A stretch of DNA of 64,000 nucleotides, taken from assembly GCA_026706985.1 (NCBI GenBank), contig JAPOXR010000016.1:18288-82287 (forward strand), in the 5' to 3' direction. Numbering within the stretch: the first letter of the stretch is position 1; each line of letters opens with the position of its first letter. The notes below the pieces were generated by a model. It was not told where the DNA came from and searched no databases. It saw nothing but the letters and a program-made list of their open reading frames with translations. Below are positions 19,777 to 30,958 of the stretch, one piece after another. Source of the DNA: Paracoccaceae bacterium (GTDB lineage Bacteria > Pseudomonadota > Alphaproteobacteria > Rhodobacterales > Rhodobacteraceae). A program made the translations under genes and the position numbers.

Positions 19777-20270
19777 AACTGATCATTCTCCGCCACGCCA
19801 AGTCCAGCTGGGACGCGCCGCATCTCAGCGACCATGACCGTCCTTTGGCTCCAAGAGGACAACGCGCCGCACTCACCGTAGGAAATTGGCTCGGTGAGCG
19901 CGGACATCACCCTGGCTCAGTCATCTGCTCATCGGCACTGCGGACCCGGGAAACCTGGAGCCGGGTGCGTGGAAGTCTGCCGGAACCGGAGGAGATCCGC
20001 TTTGAACGCGGTCTATATCATGCCGGAGCGGCAGCCATATCCGCGATTATGCGGACTGCACGCGCTTCGCCTCTGATGATCATTGGCCACAATCCGGGAA
20101 TCGGTGAATTCGCCCGTTCCAGCCTTGCCTCGCCACCGCCGCATGACGGTTTCAACCGTTACCCCACCGCAGCTGTCACAGTTTGTGAATTCGAAGCCGA
20201 AGACTGGCGGGCGGTGGTTGCGGGAACCGGGATATTGATTGACTTCACTGTCCCGCGCGACATTCGGTGA
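19773..20270 (+). CDS. Histidine phosphatase family protein (SixA-like)
   Basis: MKLIILRHAKSSWDAPHLSDHDRPLAPRGQRAA RHG motif; IIGHNPGIGEFA. Confidence 0.9.
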   Translation: MKLIILRHAKSSWDAPHLSDHDRPLAPRGQRAALTVGNWLGERGHHPGSVICSSALRTRETWSRVRGSLPEPEEIRFERGLYHAGAAAISAIMRTARASPLMIIGHNPGIGEFARSSLASPPPHDGFNRYPTAAVTVCEFEAEDWRAVVAGTGILIDFTVPRDIR

Positions 20271-20284
20271 ACGGCATCCGCCCG

Positions 20285-21061
20285 TCAATGGCCGAGAATC
20301 TGGCTCAGGAACAGTTTGGTGCGGTCATTCTGCGGATTTCCAAAGAATGGCTCGGGTTCATTCTGTTCCACGATCTGACCTTCATCCATAAAAATGACCC
20401 GGTTGGCGACCTGCCTCGCAAACCCCATTTCATGGGTTACACAGAGCATCGTCATACCCTCCTCGGCAAGCTCGATCATCGTGTCGAGGACTTCCTTGAT
20501 CATCTCCGGATCAAGCGCCGAGGTGGGTTCATCAAACAGCATGATGCGCGGCTTCATGCACAGCGACCTGGCGATCGCCACCCGCTGCTGCTGTCCACCG
20601 GAAAGCTGGCCAGGATATTTCAGCGCCTGCTCGGGAATTTTGACTTTCTCAAGAAAATACATTGCCGTCTCTTCGGCTTCCTTGCGTGGTGTCTTGCGCA
20701 CCCAGATCGGCGCCAAAGTACAATTGTCGAGAATGGAGAGATGCGGAAACAGGTTGAAATGCTGGAAACACATGCCGACCTCTGAACGTATCAGATCGAT
20801 ATTCTTAAGGTCCGACGACAGTTCCGTGCCCTCGACGATAATGGTTCCTTCCTGATGTTCCTCCAGCCGGTTGATGCACCGGATCAGAGTTGACTTTCCC
20901 GATCCCGAGGGGCCGCAAATGACAATTCTCTCACCTTCATAAACCGTGAGGTTTATGTCGATCAGCACCTGGAACGATCCATACCATTTATTCATGCCGG
21001 TAATCTGAACGGCAATACTGTCTGATGATGCTTCCTTGCTGGTCACGGCTTCGGCTTCCAT
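20285..21061 (-). CDS. aapP: General L-amino acid ABC transporter ATP-binding protein (AapP-type)
   Basis: [48 protein letters not shown]; operon context. Confidence 0.9.
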   Translation of the reverse strand: MEAEAVTSKEASSDSIAVQITGMNKWYGSFQVLIDINLTVYEGERIVICGPSGSGKSTLIRCINRLEEHQEGTIIVEGTELSSDLKNIDLIRSEVGMCFQHFNLFPHLSILDNCTLAPIWVRKTPRKEAEETAMYFLEKVKIPEQALKYPGQLSGGQQQRVAIARSLCMKPRIMLFDEPTSALDPEMIKEVLDTMIELAEEGMTMLCVTHEMGFARQVANRVIFMDEGQIVEQNEPEPFFGNPQNDRTKLFLSQILGH

Positions 21062-21074
21062 GATCTATCTTTCC

Positions 21075-22376
21075 TTAATTGTGCCCTGTCTGAAGCTTGC
21101 GCTCGAGATACATTGAGTATCGGGACATGGCGAAGCAGAATACGAAGAACAGGGCCGCGATGAATACGTAGAGTTCCCAGACAATTCCGTTCCAATTGGC
21201 ATCCGCACGGATGGCATTGGCGAGTCCCAAAGGATCCAACAGCCCGATAATGGACACCAATGTCGTGTCTTTGAACAGGCCGATAAAAGTGGAGACTATT
21301 CCGGGGATCGAAACTTTGAGCGCCTGTGGAAGAACAACCAGGCGCATCGATTTCCAGTAATCCAGGCCGAGCGCATCGGCTGCCTCATACTGGCCACGCG
21401 GCAGCGATGCGAGGCCACCGCGGACAACTTCAGCGATATAGGCGGAGGAGAACAGGGTGACCATGATCACAACCCGGAGGATGAGATCAAAATTCGTGCC
21501 CGGCGGCATGAAGATATTGAGCAGGGTCGAGGCCACAAAAAGCAATGTGATCAAGGGGACACCGCGCACGAATTCGATAAAGCCGACACAGATTGACTTC
21601 ACGATCAGGAGATCTGACTTGCGTCCCAATGCCAGCAGGATTCCGATCGGCAGCGAACAGGCAATGCCGGTGACGCCAATCGTTGTCGACAGCATGAAAC
21701 CGCCGAAGCGGGCGCTTTCCACGGGCTCGATACCAAGCGGAATGACCGCATGCAGCAGGTCCGCCACCGTACCGGTCAGGATGACCCAGTACAGGACCGC
21801 TGCCAGAGCCCCGCCAACCACGCCCGCCAACTGACCAAACATGCGCATCAGAATAGTCAGGACCGCATAGCCGACAAAAAATCCGAACAGTATCGAGATG
21901 ACGATCCAGAATGACCCGCCCCAGAGCAGCCAGAGCCCGAGAAAAGGATAGACGGCCGAAAACCAAAGCATTCTGCGCGGCAGTGATGTGAACAATACCG
22001 GTGCCAGCGCCACGAATAACATTACCAGTGCCAGGTTCGGCCGCCAGTAACTGTCCCTGGGATAGAATCCGTAAAACATCTGCAGATAACGCTCACGGAT
22101 AACCGCCCAGCATGCGCCATGGGTGCCCTCGCCATAGGCTTCCGCGATCGCTTCCCGGCAGCCATTCAGCGAAGTCGCGGTCCAGGATGACTGAATCAAC
22201 CATGGTGCGGCGGAGACCAGGGCAAAAAAGATCCCCAGCAGCGCCAGAATGGTGAGAATGGAGTTCAGCCAACTGCTGAACAGATTCTGCCGCATCCATC
22301 CAACCGGCCCCATATCCATACTCGGCGGCGGTCTGGCCGCGGCCATTTCTGTTCGGACAAAAGCTGCGCTTTCCAT
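21075..22376 (-). CDS. aapM: General L-amino acid ABC transporter permease (AapM-type)
   Basis: Polar amino-acid permease motif VRGGLASLPRGQYEAADALGLDYWKSMRLVVLPQALKVSIPG. Confidence 0.88.
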   Translation of the reverse strand: MESAAFVRTEMAAARPPPSMDMGPVGWMRQNLFSSWLNSILTILALLGIFFALVSAAPWLIQSSWTATSLNGCREAIAEAYGEGTHGACWAVIRERYLQMFYGFYPRDSYWRPNLALVMLFVALAPVLFTSLPRRMLWFSAVYPFLGLWLLWGGSFWIVISILFGFFVGYAVLTILMRMFGQLAGVVGGALAAVLYWVILTGTVADLLHAVIPLGIEPVESARFGGFMLSTTIGVTGIACSLPIGILLALGRKSDLLIVKSICVGFIEFVRGVPLITLLFVASTLLNIFMPPGTNFDLILRVVIMVTLFSSAYIAEVVRGGLASLPRGQYEAADALGLDYWKSMRLVVLPQALKVSIPGIVSTFIGLFKDTTLVSIIGLLDPLGLANAIRADANWNGIVWELYVFIAALFFVFCFAMSRYSMYLERKLQTGHN

Positions 22377-22377
22377 A

Positions 22378-23637
22378 TCAGCGCTCTTTCAACTTTACGC
22401 GGTTATTGTACCAATTGAGAATCGCCGAAACGCTCAGTGAAATCGCCAGGTAGCAGAGCATCAACAGCAAAATCGTCTCCAATTCGCGCCCGGTCTGGTT
22501 CAGCGTGATGCCACCGAGCGTGCCGGTCACATCCATATAACCGACCGCGATCGCCAGTGAGGAATTCTTGGTCAAATTCAGATATTGCGAAATCAGTGGC
22601 GGGATGATGATACGCAAAGCCTGCGGTAACACCACCAAACTCATGGTAATGCCGGGACGCAAGCCCAGCGAATAGGCGGCTTCGGTCTGCCCCTTGGAAA
22701 CCGCCATAATTCCGGCACGGACATTTTCGGCGATAAAGGCGGCGGTGTAAAATGACAGCGCCAGCCACAGGGCGATCATCGAATTCCGCATGTAGATGCC
22801 GCCGCTGAAATTAAATCCCTTCAACTCCGGAAAGCCGAGATGAAATCCGAGCAGATACAAGAGGACGAGCGGCGGTATCGCAATCAAACCCAGCCGGATC
22901 GGCCAGGTCACCGGCCGAACACCGGTCTCCGCCTGCCTGCGTTCAGCCCGCCGGCGGATCATTCCGGCACCGGTAATGCCGACGAAAAGCACAATGAGCA
23001 GAGTGATCAAGTCAAGGCTGATCGAGAACCAGCCCAATATCGGCACATCTCCGAGACTGTTTGAAAACAACGGCTCTGGCACATAGACCCCACGATTGGT
23101 CAGCGCCACGGAATCTCCCAATAGCATGGATGCGGTCGCATCATCGCCGCGGAAGTCCCTCGGCCTGGGAAGCGTCTCAATAAGGATCGCCATGAAGAAG
23201 ACGATCCACAGAAGCACCGGCACATTGCGGAAACCTTCAATATAGATCGTCATCAACCGGGCAACGATCCAGTTGCGTGACAATCTGAGCACCCCGATCA
23301 AAACACCGACAACGGTTGCCAGTGTGCAGCCGAGAACGGCGACCAGCAATGTATTCAGCAGTCCAACCATCGACGCCCGAAGATGTGATGAACGCGAATC
23401 ATATTCGAGCAAATGCTGGTTGATGTCATAGCTGGAAGGCTGGCGCAGGAAGTCAAAGCTGACATCCTTGCCAAGGCTGTTCAGGTTCTGAATGGTGTTG
23501 CTGATCAGCCAGGCGACCAGAAGCATAAAGCCCATCAGGGCAATCACCTGAATGGTGAGCGAGCGGTAGCGCGTGTCATAGAGCAGCATGCCGATGCGAA
23601 ACGGCTGCCGACTCGGTGCGCTCCGTTTTTCAGACAT
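22378..23637 (-). CDS. aapQ: General L-amino acid ABC transporter permease (AapQ-type)
   Basis: FIAENVRAGIMAVSKGQTEAAYSLGLRPGITMSLVVLPQALRIIIPPL; adjacent to aapM-type gene. Confidence 0.88.
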   Translation of the reverse strand: MSEKRSAPSRQPFRIGMLLYDTRYRSLTIQVIALMGFMLLVAWLISNTIQNLNSLGKDVSFDFLRQPSSYDINQHLLEYDSRSSHLRASMVGLLNTLLVAVLGCTLATVVGVLIGVLRLSRNWIVARLMTIYIEGFRNVPVLLWIVFFMAILIETLPRPRDFRGDDATASMLLGDSVALTNRGVYVPEPLFSNSLGDVPILGWFSISLDLITLLIVLFVGITGAGMIRRRAERRQAETGVRPVTWPIRLGLIAIPPLVLLYLLGFHLGFPELKGFNFSGGIYMRNSMIALWLALSFYTAAFIAENVRAGIMAVSKGQTEAAYSLGLRPGITMSLVVLPQALRIIIPPLISQYLNLTKNSSLAIAVGYMDVTGTLGGITLNQTGRELETILLLMLCYLAISLSVSAILNWYNNRVKLKER

Positions 23638-23684
23638 ACGGGTTTTCAGGCATTTTGCCGATGACGGCGGTCAGTCGGCACCAA

Positions 23685-23709
23685 CCCGCCGCCCGATGCA
23701 GGCGGCGGG
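23685..23709. other. Strong hairpin in the aapJ-aapQ intergenic region
   Basis: CCCGCCGCC (23685-23693) - CGATGCA - GGCGGCGGG (23701-23709), 9-bp perfect stem. Confidence 0.8.
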
Positions 23710-23738
23710 AAGGATTTTTTGTCACCAGTGAAGACATG

Positions 23739-23768
23739 GAACTCAAAGTCTAAGAACTCAAAGTCAAA
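23739..23768. repeat. Two tandem copies of a 15-bp unit (GAACTCAAAGTCtAA / GAACTCAAAGTCaAA)
   Basis: Read directly in the aapJ-aapQ intergenic region. Confidence 0.85.
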
Positions 23769-23797
23769 CAGGCTTCACCGACTGAGTATAGGTTTGA

Positions 23798-24826
23798 TCA
23801 ACGAAACGGAGGTGCGTAAAGGATTCCGCCTTCAGTGTAGAGCGCATTCACACCGCGCGACAGGCCGATTGCGGTATCCGGACCGATATTGTTGTCGAAG
23901 ATCTCGGCATAGTTGCCGCGTGCCCTGATGGCATTCGCGGCCCAGTCGGCGGAAAGGCCGATCATGCCACCGTATTCACCCTCAACACCAAGCAGACGTG
24001 CAACTTCCGGATCATTGGTCGAAGAGGCCATCGAGTCGACATTCGCCGCGGTGATGCCCTTTTCTTCGGCGATAATCAGCGCATTCAGGACCCAGCGGGC
24101 AATGTCAGCCCATTCATCGTCGCCATGTCGGACCAACGGGCCGAGCGGCTCTTTCGAGATGATCTCCGGCAGCACGATCAGTGCTTCCGGATCTTCGGCG
24201 GTTGCGCGCGTCGCCGCCAGACCGGACCGGTCAGTCGTATACACATCGCAGGCCTCGGCGAAGAACTGTTCGCGGGCTTCCGCATTGGTTTCAATCGGCA
24301 CCGGCTCATAGCTCATATTGTTGGCCCGGAAGAAGTCAGCCAGGTTCAACTCGGTTGTCGTGCCGGTCTGGATGCAGATCGTGGCGCCGTCCAGATCATG
24401 CGCGGACTCAACACCCAGGGATGCGTGCGTCATGAAACCCTGTCCGTCATAGTAGTTGATACCGACAAAAGTGAGTTTCAGATCGGCGTCCCTTGAAAAT
24501 GTCCAGGTCGTGTTACGCGCAAGCACGTCAACTTCACCGGAGGACAGTGCTGTGAAACGGGTTTTACCTGTGGTCGGTGTGAATTTCACCGCTTCCGGAT
24601 CGCCGAATACCGCACCGGCCAATGCCCGGCAGTAATCAACGTCAAACCCATTCCAGTTGCCATCCGCATCCGGATTCGCAAATCCGACCAACCCGGTGGA
24701 AACACCGCATTGGATAAATCCTTTAGCCTTTACGTCGTCCAGTGTGCCGGCTGCAACGGCACCGCCGACAAGGCTGGCTGCCGCAGCTGCGACAATCAGG
24801 CGAGTCTTGCTCATTTTGTTCTCCAT
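23798..24826 (-). CDS. aapJ: Amino acid ABC transporter substrate-binding protein (AapJ-type)
   Basis: Signal peptide; GTLDDVKAKGFIQCGVSTGLVGFANPDADGNWNGFDVDYCRALAGAVFGDPEAVKF. Confidence 0.9.
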   Translation of the reverse strand: MENKMSKTRLIVAAAAASLVGGAVAAGTLDDVKAKGFIQCGVSTGLVGFANPDADGNWNGFDVDYCRALAGAVFGDPEAVKFTPTTGKTRFTALSSGEVDVLARNTTWTFSRDADLKLTFVGINYYDGQGFMTHASLGVESAHDLDGATICIQTGTTTELNLADFFRANNMSYEPVPIETNAEAREQFFAEACDVYTTDRSGLAATRATAEDPEALIVLPEIISKEPLGPLVRHGDDEWADIARWVLNALIIAEEKGITAANVDSMASSTNDPEVARLLGVEGEYGGMIGLSADWAANAIRARGNYAEIFDNNIGPDTAIGLSRGVNALYTEGGILYAPPFR

Positions 24827-25043
24827 CTTGAATCTCTATTCCCAATCAGCTTGGGCATGATCGAACTTCACCCGCCGAAACTCTGGCGGCTGCTTTGCCT
24901 TTATTGCAACTGGACTCCTTACGTCAAGAACTGGAATGCGGCATGAATCCGAACCACTTGGTTTTCGCTGATAAGTTCCGCGGCGGATCGCCGTTTGAAC
25001 CGGAAACAGGCATTTTGTAGAGTGGAATTCCGGAAAAAGCAGG

Positions 25044-25886
25044 ATGAATCGCGTGAAAACACTGGTTGAACATCGATGCTTCGGTGGAACTCAGGGCGTC
25101 TACTCCCACCAATCGGAGTGTTGCCGCTGTGAGATGACGTTCGGGCTGTTTCTTCCCGATGCGGCAAAGGACGGGCGGGTGCCGTCTTTATGGTTTCTTT
25201 CCGGCCTTACCTGCACACATGAGAACGCGATGATCAAGACCGGTGCCCAGTATTGGGCATCCAGGCACGGCATGGCTCTTGTGTTTCCCGATACCTCGCC
25301 GAGAGGTGAGGATGTCGCTGACCATTCGGATTACGATCTCGGGCAGGGCGCCGGATTTTACGTCAATGCCACCGAGACCCCCTGGTCCGGTCATTTCCGG
25401 ATGTGGGACTATGTTTCCGAAGAATTGCCCGCATTGCTTGCCGACCGTTTTCCGCTTGACCCCGGATCGCAGGGAATCACCGGCCACTCCATGGGTGGTC
25501 ATGGTGCCCTGACCATCGGCATGACTTTTCCGGACCGTTTCCGTTCGCTTTCAGCCTTCGCGCCGATCGCAAATCCAACGCAGTCAGACTGGGGTCGGAA
25601 ACAATTCAAGGCATACCTGGGCGGGAATGAGGATGCCTGGAAGGCGCATGACGCATCGCATCTCGTAGCCCGGCACGGTTATCCGGGCAAAATCCTGATC
25701 GACCAGGGTTCAAAGGACCCGTTTATTGATCTGCTTTGCCCGAAAGCTCTGGAAACGGCCCTGGCCGCAAGCCGCCAGGAGGCCGGCTTTCACCACCGGA
25801 GCGGCTATGACCACAGCTATTTCTTTGTCATGTCCTTTATACCCGGGCACATACAGCATCACGCCGCCGCGCTGAAAGGAAGCTGA
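25044..25886 (+). CDS. fghA: S-formylglutathione hydrolase
   Basis: LWFLSGLTCTHENAMIKTGAQ; ITGHSMGGHGALTI; HHRSGYDHSYFF. Confidence 0.93.
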   Translation: MNRVKTLVEHRCFGGTQGVYSHQSECCRCEMTFGLFLPDAAKDGRVPSLWFLSGLTCTHENAMIKTGAQYWASRHGMALVFPDTSPRGEDVADHSDYDLGQGAGFYVNATETPWSGHFRMWDYVSEELPALLADRFPLDPGSQGITGHSMGGHGALTIGMTFPDRFRSLSAFAPIANPTQSDWGRKQFKAYLGGNEDAWKAHDASHLVARHGYPGKILIDQGSKDPFIDLLCPKALETALAASRQEAGFHHRSGYDHSYFFVMSFIPGHIQHHAAALKGS

Positions 25887-26594
25887 TCACTGCCGCGACA
25901 GGGAAGCGAATTCAGCTGCGGCAAGAAACTCCTTCCGGTGTTCATCTTCGATGCGCAGTTGCTCCTCATCCACACCCCAATGTTCAACCTGCCACTCTTC
26001 ATCGATGCGGGCTGACCGCCATGCTTTTTCGGCGGAGATACTTCCCTCCAGCGCCGCCAAGGCGAGCAGCAGTGATCCGGAAAGCGTAACCATCTCTCCG
26101 CAACCGGCCAGTTCAAAGGCCGGCATTTCCTGCAGCCGGGCATTCAGCCCGCGCAATGCATCCGCCGGCTGCGGTAACGGCATGACGCCACTGTGGACCT
26201 TCAGTTCACCGCCAAATCGCCGCCCTGCCCAGTCAAGAACCGGATCCCATGCCCCGCATTGCCGCCGCACCAACTCTTCCGGCTGTGTGGCGCGGTAACA
26301 GACAAGTTCAAATTCGGTATATCCGGCAATGGCGTCAACCGCCTCCTGCCGGTTCGGCTCCACCCAATCGAGAGCCGTATTGGCCCGTCGGGTCCAGGGC
26401 ATGTTCCCGGCATCGATCTTGCCGGTCTGCCGCCATTCGTCAGCCACTCTTTCAGCGAGTTGCCGTGCCGGCAGCCACAATTCTTTTCCTGCCGGAGTCT
26501 TCGCCGGTTTCCGGTCAAGCAGGATTGCGTAACCGCCGCCCTTTCGGCGCAACGAAACCTGATCCCAGTTTCGTCTGACATTCCACTCATTCAT
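25887..26594 (-). CDS. ATP12-family F1-ATPase assembly chaperone
   Basis: GYAILLDRKPAKTPAGKELWLPARQLAERVADEWRQTGKIDAGNMPWTRRANTALD. Confidence 0.88.
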   Translation of the reverse strand: MNEWNVRRNWDQVSLRRKGGGYAILLDRKPAKTPAGKELWLPARQLAERVADEWRQTGKIDAGNMPWTRRANTALDWVEPNRQEAVDAIAGYTEFELVCYRATQPEELVRRQCGAWDPVLDWAGRRFGGELKVHSGVMPLPQPADALRGLNARLQEMPAFELAGCGEMVTLSGSLLLALAALEGSISAEKAWRSARIDEEWQVEHWGVDEEQLRIEDEHRKEFLAAAEFASLSRQ

Positions 26595-27556
26595 GATACG
26601 ATCCGTACCCATTCCGGCGTGGCTCCGCCCAGCCCGAGAGCCTGGATTTTTTCCCGCATATGCGATGGCAGCGGAGCTGTCAGGTGGAGCTCCGTCTCCG
26701 AGACCGGATGCCGGAAAGCCAGCATATGGGCATGCAACTGAAGGGGGCCACTGAGAATTCCGCCTTCCCGGGCACGGTCACCATATCTTCGGTCACCGAG
26801 TACGGGATGCCCGATGGCCGCCATATGGGCACGCAGCTGGTGTTTGCGCCCGGTCAGCGGAGACAGTGCCACAAGCGAAGCGCGGTCACCCAGATTCTCC
26901 AGCACTTGGAATTCGGAAACCGCGCTCTTAGCCTCGGCGCCGGGCAGACAAATCATGCTCCCCTGCCGCCCTTTGGCAGGCTGAAGTGCCAACTCCACGC
27001 GCCCGCATCGCGGCTCCGGACAACCCAGAAGGATTGCCCAATACAGTTTACGCACAGCGCCGGAACGAAAGGCGTGGGCAAGGCCGGCGGCGGCTTTGCG
27101 GGTCCGGGCCATAACCACGACGCCGGAAGTGTTCATGTCCAGCCGGTGCACGAGTCTCGGCCTTTCATTCTCTGTGGACAGAAAATGCTCCGCCACCGCA
27201 TCCAGATGCCGCACCCGACCGCGTCCGCCCTGCACCGCCACTCCCTGCGGCTTGTTGAAGCCGATGACATGCTCGTCAGAATACAGAATTGATCGGCGCA
27301 GCCATTCCGGCTCAGGAAAATCTGCCGCCACATCCCGCCGTTGCCTGTCAGAGTGATCCTGCCGGATCTCCGGCAGTTGAATGACCTGCCCGTCCCGTAA
27401 CCGTGTCGACGCCTCGGCAGGGTTTCCGTCGATCCGTATCCGGCCCTCACGGCAAAGCTTCTGAATGCGTGATTGGGGTAGCCCTTTGAACCTGCATTTG
27501 AGCCACCTGTCCAGCCGAAGCCCTGAATCCCGGGCTTTTACCTCAGTCGTCCGCAT
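26591..27556 (-). CDS. RluA-family pseudouridine synthase (RluC-like)
   Basis: S4-like N-terminus; VHRLDMNTSGVVVMARTRKAAAGLAHAFRSGAVRKLYWAI; LTGRKHQLRAHMAAIGHPVLGDRRYG. Confidence 0.9.
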   Translation of the reverse strand: MRTTEVKARDSGLRLDRWLKCRFKGLPQSRIQKLCREGRIRIDGNPAEASTRLRDGQVIQLPEIRQDHSDRQRRDVAADFPEPEWLRRSILYSDEHVIGFNKPQGVAVQGGRGRVRHLDAVAEHFLSTENERPRLVHRLDMNTSGVVVMARTRKAAAGLAHAFRSGAVRKLYWAILLGCPEPRCGRVELALQPAKGRQGSMICLPGAEAKSAVSEFQVLENLGDRASLVALSPLTGRKHQLRAHMAAIGHPVLGDRRYGDRAREGGILSGPLQLHAHMLAFRHPVSETELHLTAPLPSHMREKIQALGLGGATPEWVRIVS

Positions 27557-27561
27557 TCCTT

Positions 27562-27945
27562 TCACCCGGCAATCCAACGGCCGAAGGCAATTCCGGCGCA
27601 CAGCATCGCCATCGCGAGAATCACGGTTGCGGTGAGATAGAGGAATGCTTCCCAGATGCGGCCGGAACCCGCCAGTGTCCAGGCATCCAGGGCATAGGCT
27701 GACATCGTCGTGTAGCCACCGAGCACTCCGGTCATGATGAACGGTGCCGGCCAGACGGGTCCGGACGACCGTTCGGGCAGAAGGGAGAATGCGATCCCCA
27801 TGAGGAGGCAGCCGATCAAATTCACCGCCAGAGTGCCGACCGGGAAGTGGGTGCCGAAGACAAGATCCGCCAGACGGTCAGTCAAATACCGGGCCACGGC
27901 ACCCGCCGCGCCGCCGATGGCAATCTGCAGCAAAGTCACGGTCAT
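27562..27945 (-). CDS. crcB: Fluoride efflux channel CrcB/Fluc
   Basis: GGAAGAVARYLTDR; FPVGTLAVNLIGCLLMG; GVLGGYTTMSAYALDAW. Confidence 0.93.
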   Translation of the reverse strand: MTVTLLQIAIGGAAGAVARYLTDRLADLVFGTHFPVGTLAVNLIGCLLMGIAFSLLPERSSGPVWPAPFIMTGVLGGYTTMSAYALDAWTLAGSGRIWEAFLYLTATVILAMAMLCAGIAFGRWIAG

Positions 27946-27982
27946 GTTCCAGTTTCCGCCGTTACCGGCCGAAGCGGGTGGC

Positions 27983-29323
27983 TCAGGCCTGCTGACGTTT
28001 TCGCCTCAGGCGGGCGAAATAGGCAAGCCGTTTCCGCATTTCACGCTCGAATCCACGCTCGACCGGGAAATAATATTCGGCGCGCGGGAGAGATTCAGGA
28101 AAGCAGTTCTGTCCGGAAAATCCATCCTCCGAATCATGATCATAGGCGTAGTCTTCCCCATATCCGATCTGTTTCATAAGCTGTGTCGGCGCATTCAGTA
28201 TGTGCTTGGGAGGCGGCATCGAACCGCTGGCGGCCGCGGCCTTTCTGGCGGAGCTGAATGCCTTGTAGGCGGCGTTGGATTTCGGTGCCAATGCCAGATG
28301 GATGACCGCCTGCGCAATCGCCAATTCGCCCTCAGGACTGCCGAGCCGTTCGTAACATTCCCACGCCGCCAGACATTGCGCCAATGCGCCCGGATCAGCG
28401 AGGCCGATATCCTCTGACGCCATCCGGGTTACCCGGCGGGCCACGAAACGCGGATCCTCGCCGGCATTCAGCATCCGCGCAAGCCAATAAAGTGACGCGT
28501 CCGGGTCGGAACTGCGTACCGATTTGTGCAGCGCCGAAATCAGATTGTAATGCCAGTCTCCGGACTTGTCGTAATGCGCCGCCCGCCGCGAAAGCACCTC
28601 TTCCACTTCCAGCCGCTCCATTGCCTGAGCCGGACCGTGCAGCCACAACTGTTCCGCCAGGCTGATCAAAATCCTCGCATCTCCATCCGCCAGATCAATC
28701 ACATATCCGCGTGCCTCCGGTGTAGCCGGAAGCCGACCGCCAAGATATGTTTCCACGCGCTCCAGAATTTCCTCCAATTCGGCCGCATTCAGCCGTTCCA
28801 GGACCAACACGGAAGCTCTCGACAGCAGCGCCGAATTGAGTTCGAAGGATGGGTTTTCGGTGGTGGCGCCGATCAGCGTGATGGTGCCGTCTTCCATAAA
28901 GGGTAGAAAAGCGTCCTGCTGGCTGCGGTTGAACCGATGCACTTCATCGACGAAAAGCAGCGTTCCCTGCCCATTTCTGAAGCGCTCGCCGGCTCTGTCG
29001 AAAATCGCCCGCAATTCGCGCACGCCGGCAAGAACAGCGCTGGTCTGAACAAATTCCTGTCCCGAAATACCGGCCAGCAACCTGGCGACAGTGGTCTTGC
29101 CGACCCCGGGCGGTCCCCACAGAATCGTCGATGAGACCCTGCCCGATGAGATCATCCGACCGAGCGCACCGCCGCTGCCGAAAAGGTGCGACTGCCCGAC
29201 AAATTCAGCAAAACCGGCTGGACGCAGACGATCCGCGAGTGGACGCAACTCCGCACCCGCCGCCGGTTGTTTTCTGTCAGACTTCAATGGCTTTGCCCGA
29301 TTGACAGCCGGGCCGCGGCTCAA
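27983..29323 (-). CDS. rarA: Replication-associated recombination protein RarA (MgsA) AAA+ ATPase
   Basis: [60 protein letters not shown]. Confidence 0.93.
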   Translation of the reverse strand: MSRGPAVNRAKPLKSDRKQPAAGAELRPLADRLRPAGFAEFVGQSHLFGSGGALGRMISSGRVSSTILWGPPGVGKTTVARLLAGISGQEFVQTSAVLAGVRELRAIFDRAGERFRNGQGTLLFVDEVHRFNRSQQDAFLPFMEDGTITLIGATTENPSFELNSALLSRASVLVLERLNAAELEEILERVETYLGGRLPATPEARGYVIDLADGDARILISLAEQLWLHGPAQAMERLEVEEVLSRRAAHYDKSGDWHYNLISALHKSVRSSDPDASLYWLARMLNAGEDPRFVARRVTRMASEDIGLADPGALAQCLAAWECYERLGSPEGELAIAQAVIHLALAPKSNAAYKAFSSARKAAAASGSMPPPKHILNAPTQLMKQIGYGEDYAYDHDSEDGFSGQNCFPESLPRAEYYFPVERGFEREMRKRLAYFARLRRKRQQA

Positions 29324-29739
29324 CTCTCCGGCGCCGGTTCCTGTTCCGCCCGCGCCCGGTCGTCAGCCCCCTTCGCCTCGACATCCCGCTCAATCAATTC
29401 CACAACCGCCATCGGTGCCGAGTCACCATATCTGAATCCGGCTTTGAGCACGCGTGTGTAACCGCCATTACGCGCTTCGTAACGCGGCCCCAGAACATCA
29501 AACAGCTTGCTGACATGGCGGTCCTGTTTCAGGCGTGACGCCGCCAGCCGGCGCGCATGCAGATCTCCACGCTTTCCGAGCGTAATCAACTTGTCGACAA
29601 TCGAGCGCAATTCTTTCGCCTTCGGCAGCGTCGTTACGATCTGCTCATGCTCAATCAACGAGCCCGCCATATTGGCGAACATCGCCCGGCGATGCTCGCT
29701 GGTTCTGTTGAGGCGACGGTAACCGCCGGAATGGCGCAT
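29320..29739 (-). CDS. rplQ: 50S ribosomal protein L17
   Basis: [45 protein letters not shown]. Confidence 0.97.
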   Translation of the reverse strand: MRHSGGYRRLNRTSEHRRAMFANMAGSLIEHEQIVTTLPKAKELRSIVDKLITLGKRGDLHARRLAASRLKQDRHVSKLFDVLGPRYEARNGGYTRVLKAGFRYGDSAPMAVVELIERDVEAKGADDRARAEQEPAPES

Positions 29740-29813
29740 GGCTCTAACTCCTCTGAGCACTGTCAATCGGCCTGCGGGCGCATCTATGGGCAACCCCGGC
29801 CTCTGTCAATTGA

Positions 29814-30869
29814 TCAGTAGCTTCCTTCATGCAGTTTCGAGAGTTCGTCAACATTCTCCGGCGGCCAATCGGGATTCTCCATTCCCAGCGACAGCCCCAT
29901 CTCCGCCAAAACAGCCTTGATTTCGCCGAGCGACTTACGGCCGAAATTCGGCGTTTTCAGCATTTCATGCTCCGATTTCAGCACCAGATCACCGATATAG
30001 ACGATATTGTCATTCTTCAGACAATTAGCGGCGCGGACCGACAGTTCCAGCTCCTCCACCTTGCGGAAGAATTGCGGGTTAAGGCGTGCCTGTTCCGGTT
30101 CGTCGGCCGGTTTAACGATCTGCGGCTCCTTGAAATGGACAAATTCGCTGATCTGTGACTCGATGATGCGTGCTGCGATGCCGAGCGCATCCCGCGGCGA
30201 AACCGAGCCGTCGGTCTCAATATTCAGCACCAGTTTATCGTAGTCCAGCCGTTGGCCTTTGCGCGCCTGCTCCACCTTGTAGGCGACCCGGCGCACCGGT
30301 GAAAAAATCGAGTCCACGGCGATACGACCGACCAGATTCTCATCAAACCGGTGTTCTTCGGCGTCGACAAATCCCCGTCCCCGTTCCGCTGTCAATTCGA
30401 TCCTGAGCGAGGCACCTTTGTCGAGATGGCAGATGATATGTTCGGGATTCAGAATGGTAACACCGCTTCTGCCTTCGATATCGCCGGCGCAGACTTTGCC
30501 GGACCCGGAGGCATTCAGTGAAAGGCGGCATTTTCCCTCCGGGTTGGTGACGCTGAGCCTGATATCTTTCAGGTTGAGCACAATTTCGGTGATGTCTTCG
30601 CGCACACCCTTGATCGAAGAGAATTCATGCACTTCACCTTCTATTAGCACTGAGGTGATCGCCGCCCCTTTGATCGAAGACAACAGCACCCGCCGCAGCG
30701 AATTTCCGAGTGTCAGGCCGAACCCCCGTTCCAGCGGTTCCACAGTGATGGTCGCCTGCCGACCGGGGTCTTTCCCCGCTTTCACATCGATCCTGTCCGG
30801 CTTGATCAGTCCTTCCCAATTTTCTGCGAAATCTGCATTCTTGGCTGCATTTGCGCTCAATACGTTCAT
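29814..30869 (-). CDS. rpoA: DNA-directed RNA polymerase subunit alpha
   Basis: [37 protein letters not shown]-terminal domain with [23 protein letters not shown]. Confidence 0.98.
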   Translation of the reverse strand: MNVLSANAAKNADFAENWEGLIKPDRIDVKAGKDPGRQATITVEPLERGFGLTLGNSLRRVLLSSIKGAAITSVLIEGEVHEFSSIKGVREDITEIVLNLKDIRLSVTNPEGKCRLSLNASGSGKVCAGDIEGRSGVTILNPEHIICHLDKGASLRIELTAERGRGFVDAEEHRFDENLVGRIAVDSIFSPVRRVAYKVEQARKGQRLDYDKLVLNIETDGSVSPRDALGIAARIIESQISEFVHFKEPQIVKPADEPEQARLNPQFFRKVEELELSVRAANCLKNDNIVYIGDLVLKSEHEMLKTPNFGRKSLGEIKAVLAEMGLSLGMENPDWPPENVDELSKLHEGSY

Positions 30870-30958
30870 TGCGTTGTCTCCAAATTCATTTCCTGCTCCC
30901 TCAGGGGGGCGGAAAAACCGGGATTGAAATTCCTGCACCGGCTTGCGGCGCAGCATTA

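Noticed and set aside
23710-23721. Plus-strand intrinsic terminator reading of the 23685-23709 hairpin (AAGGATTTTTTG tail)
   Set aside because: No plus-strand gene reads into it; all flanking genes are on the minus strand, where no U-tract follows the stem.
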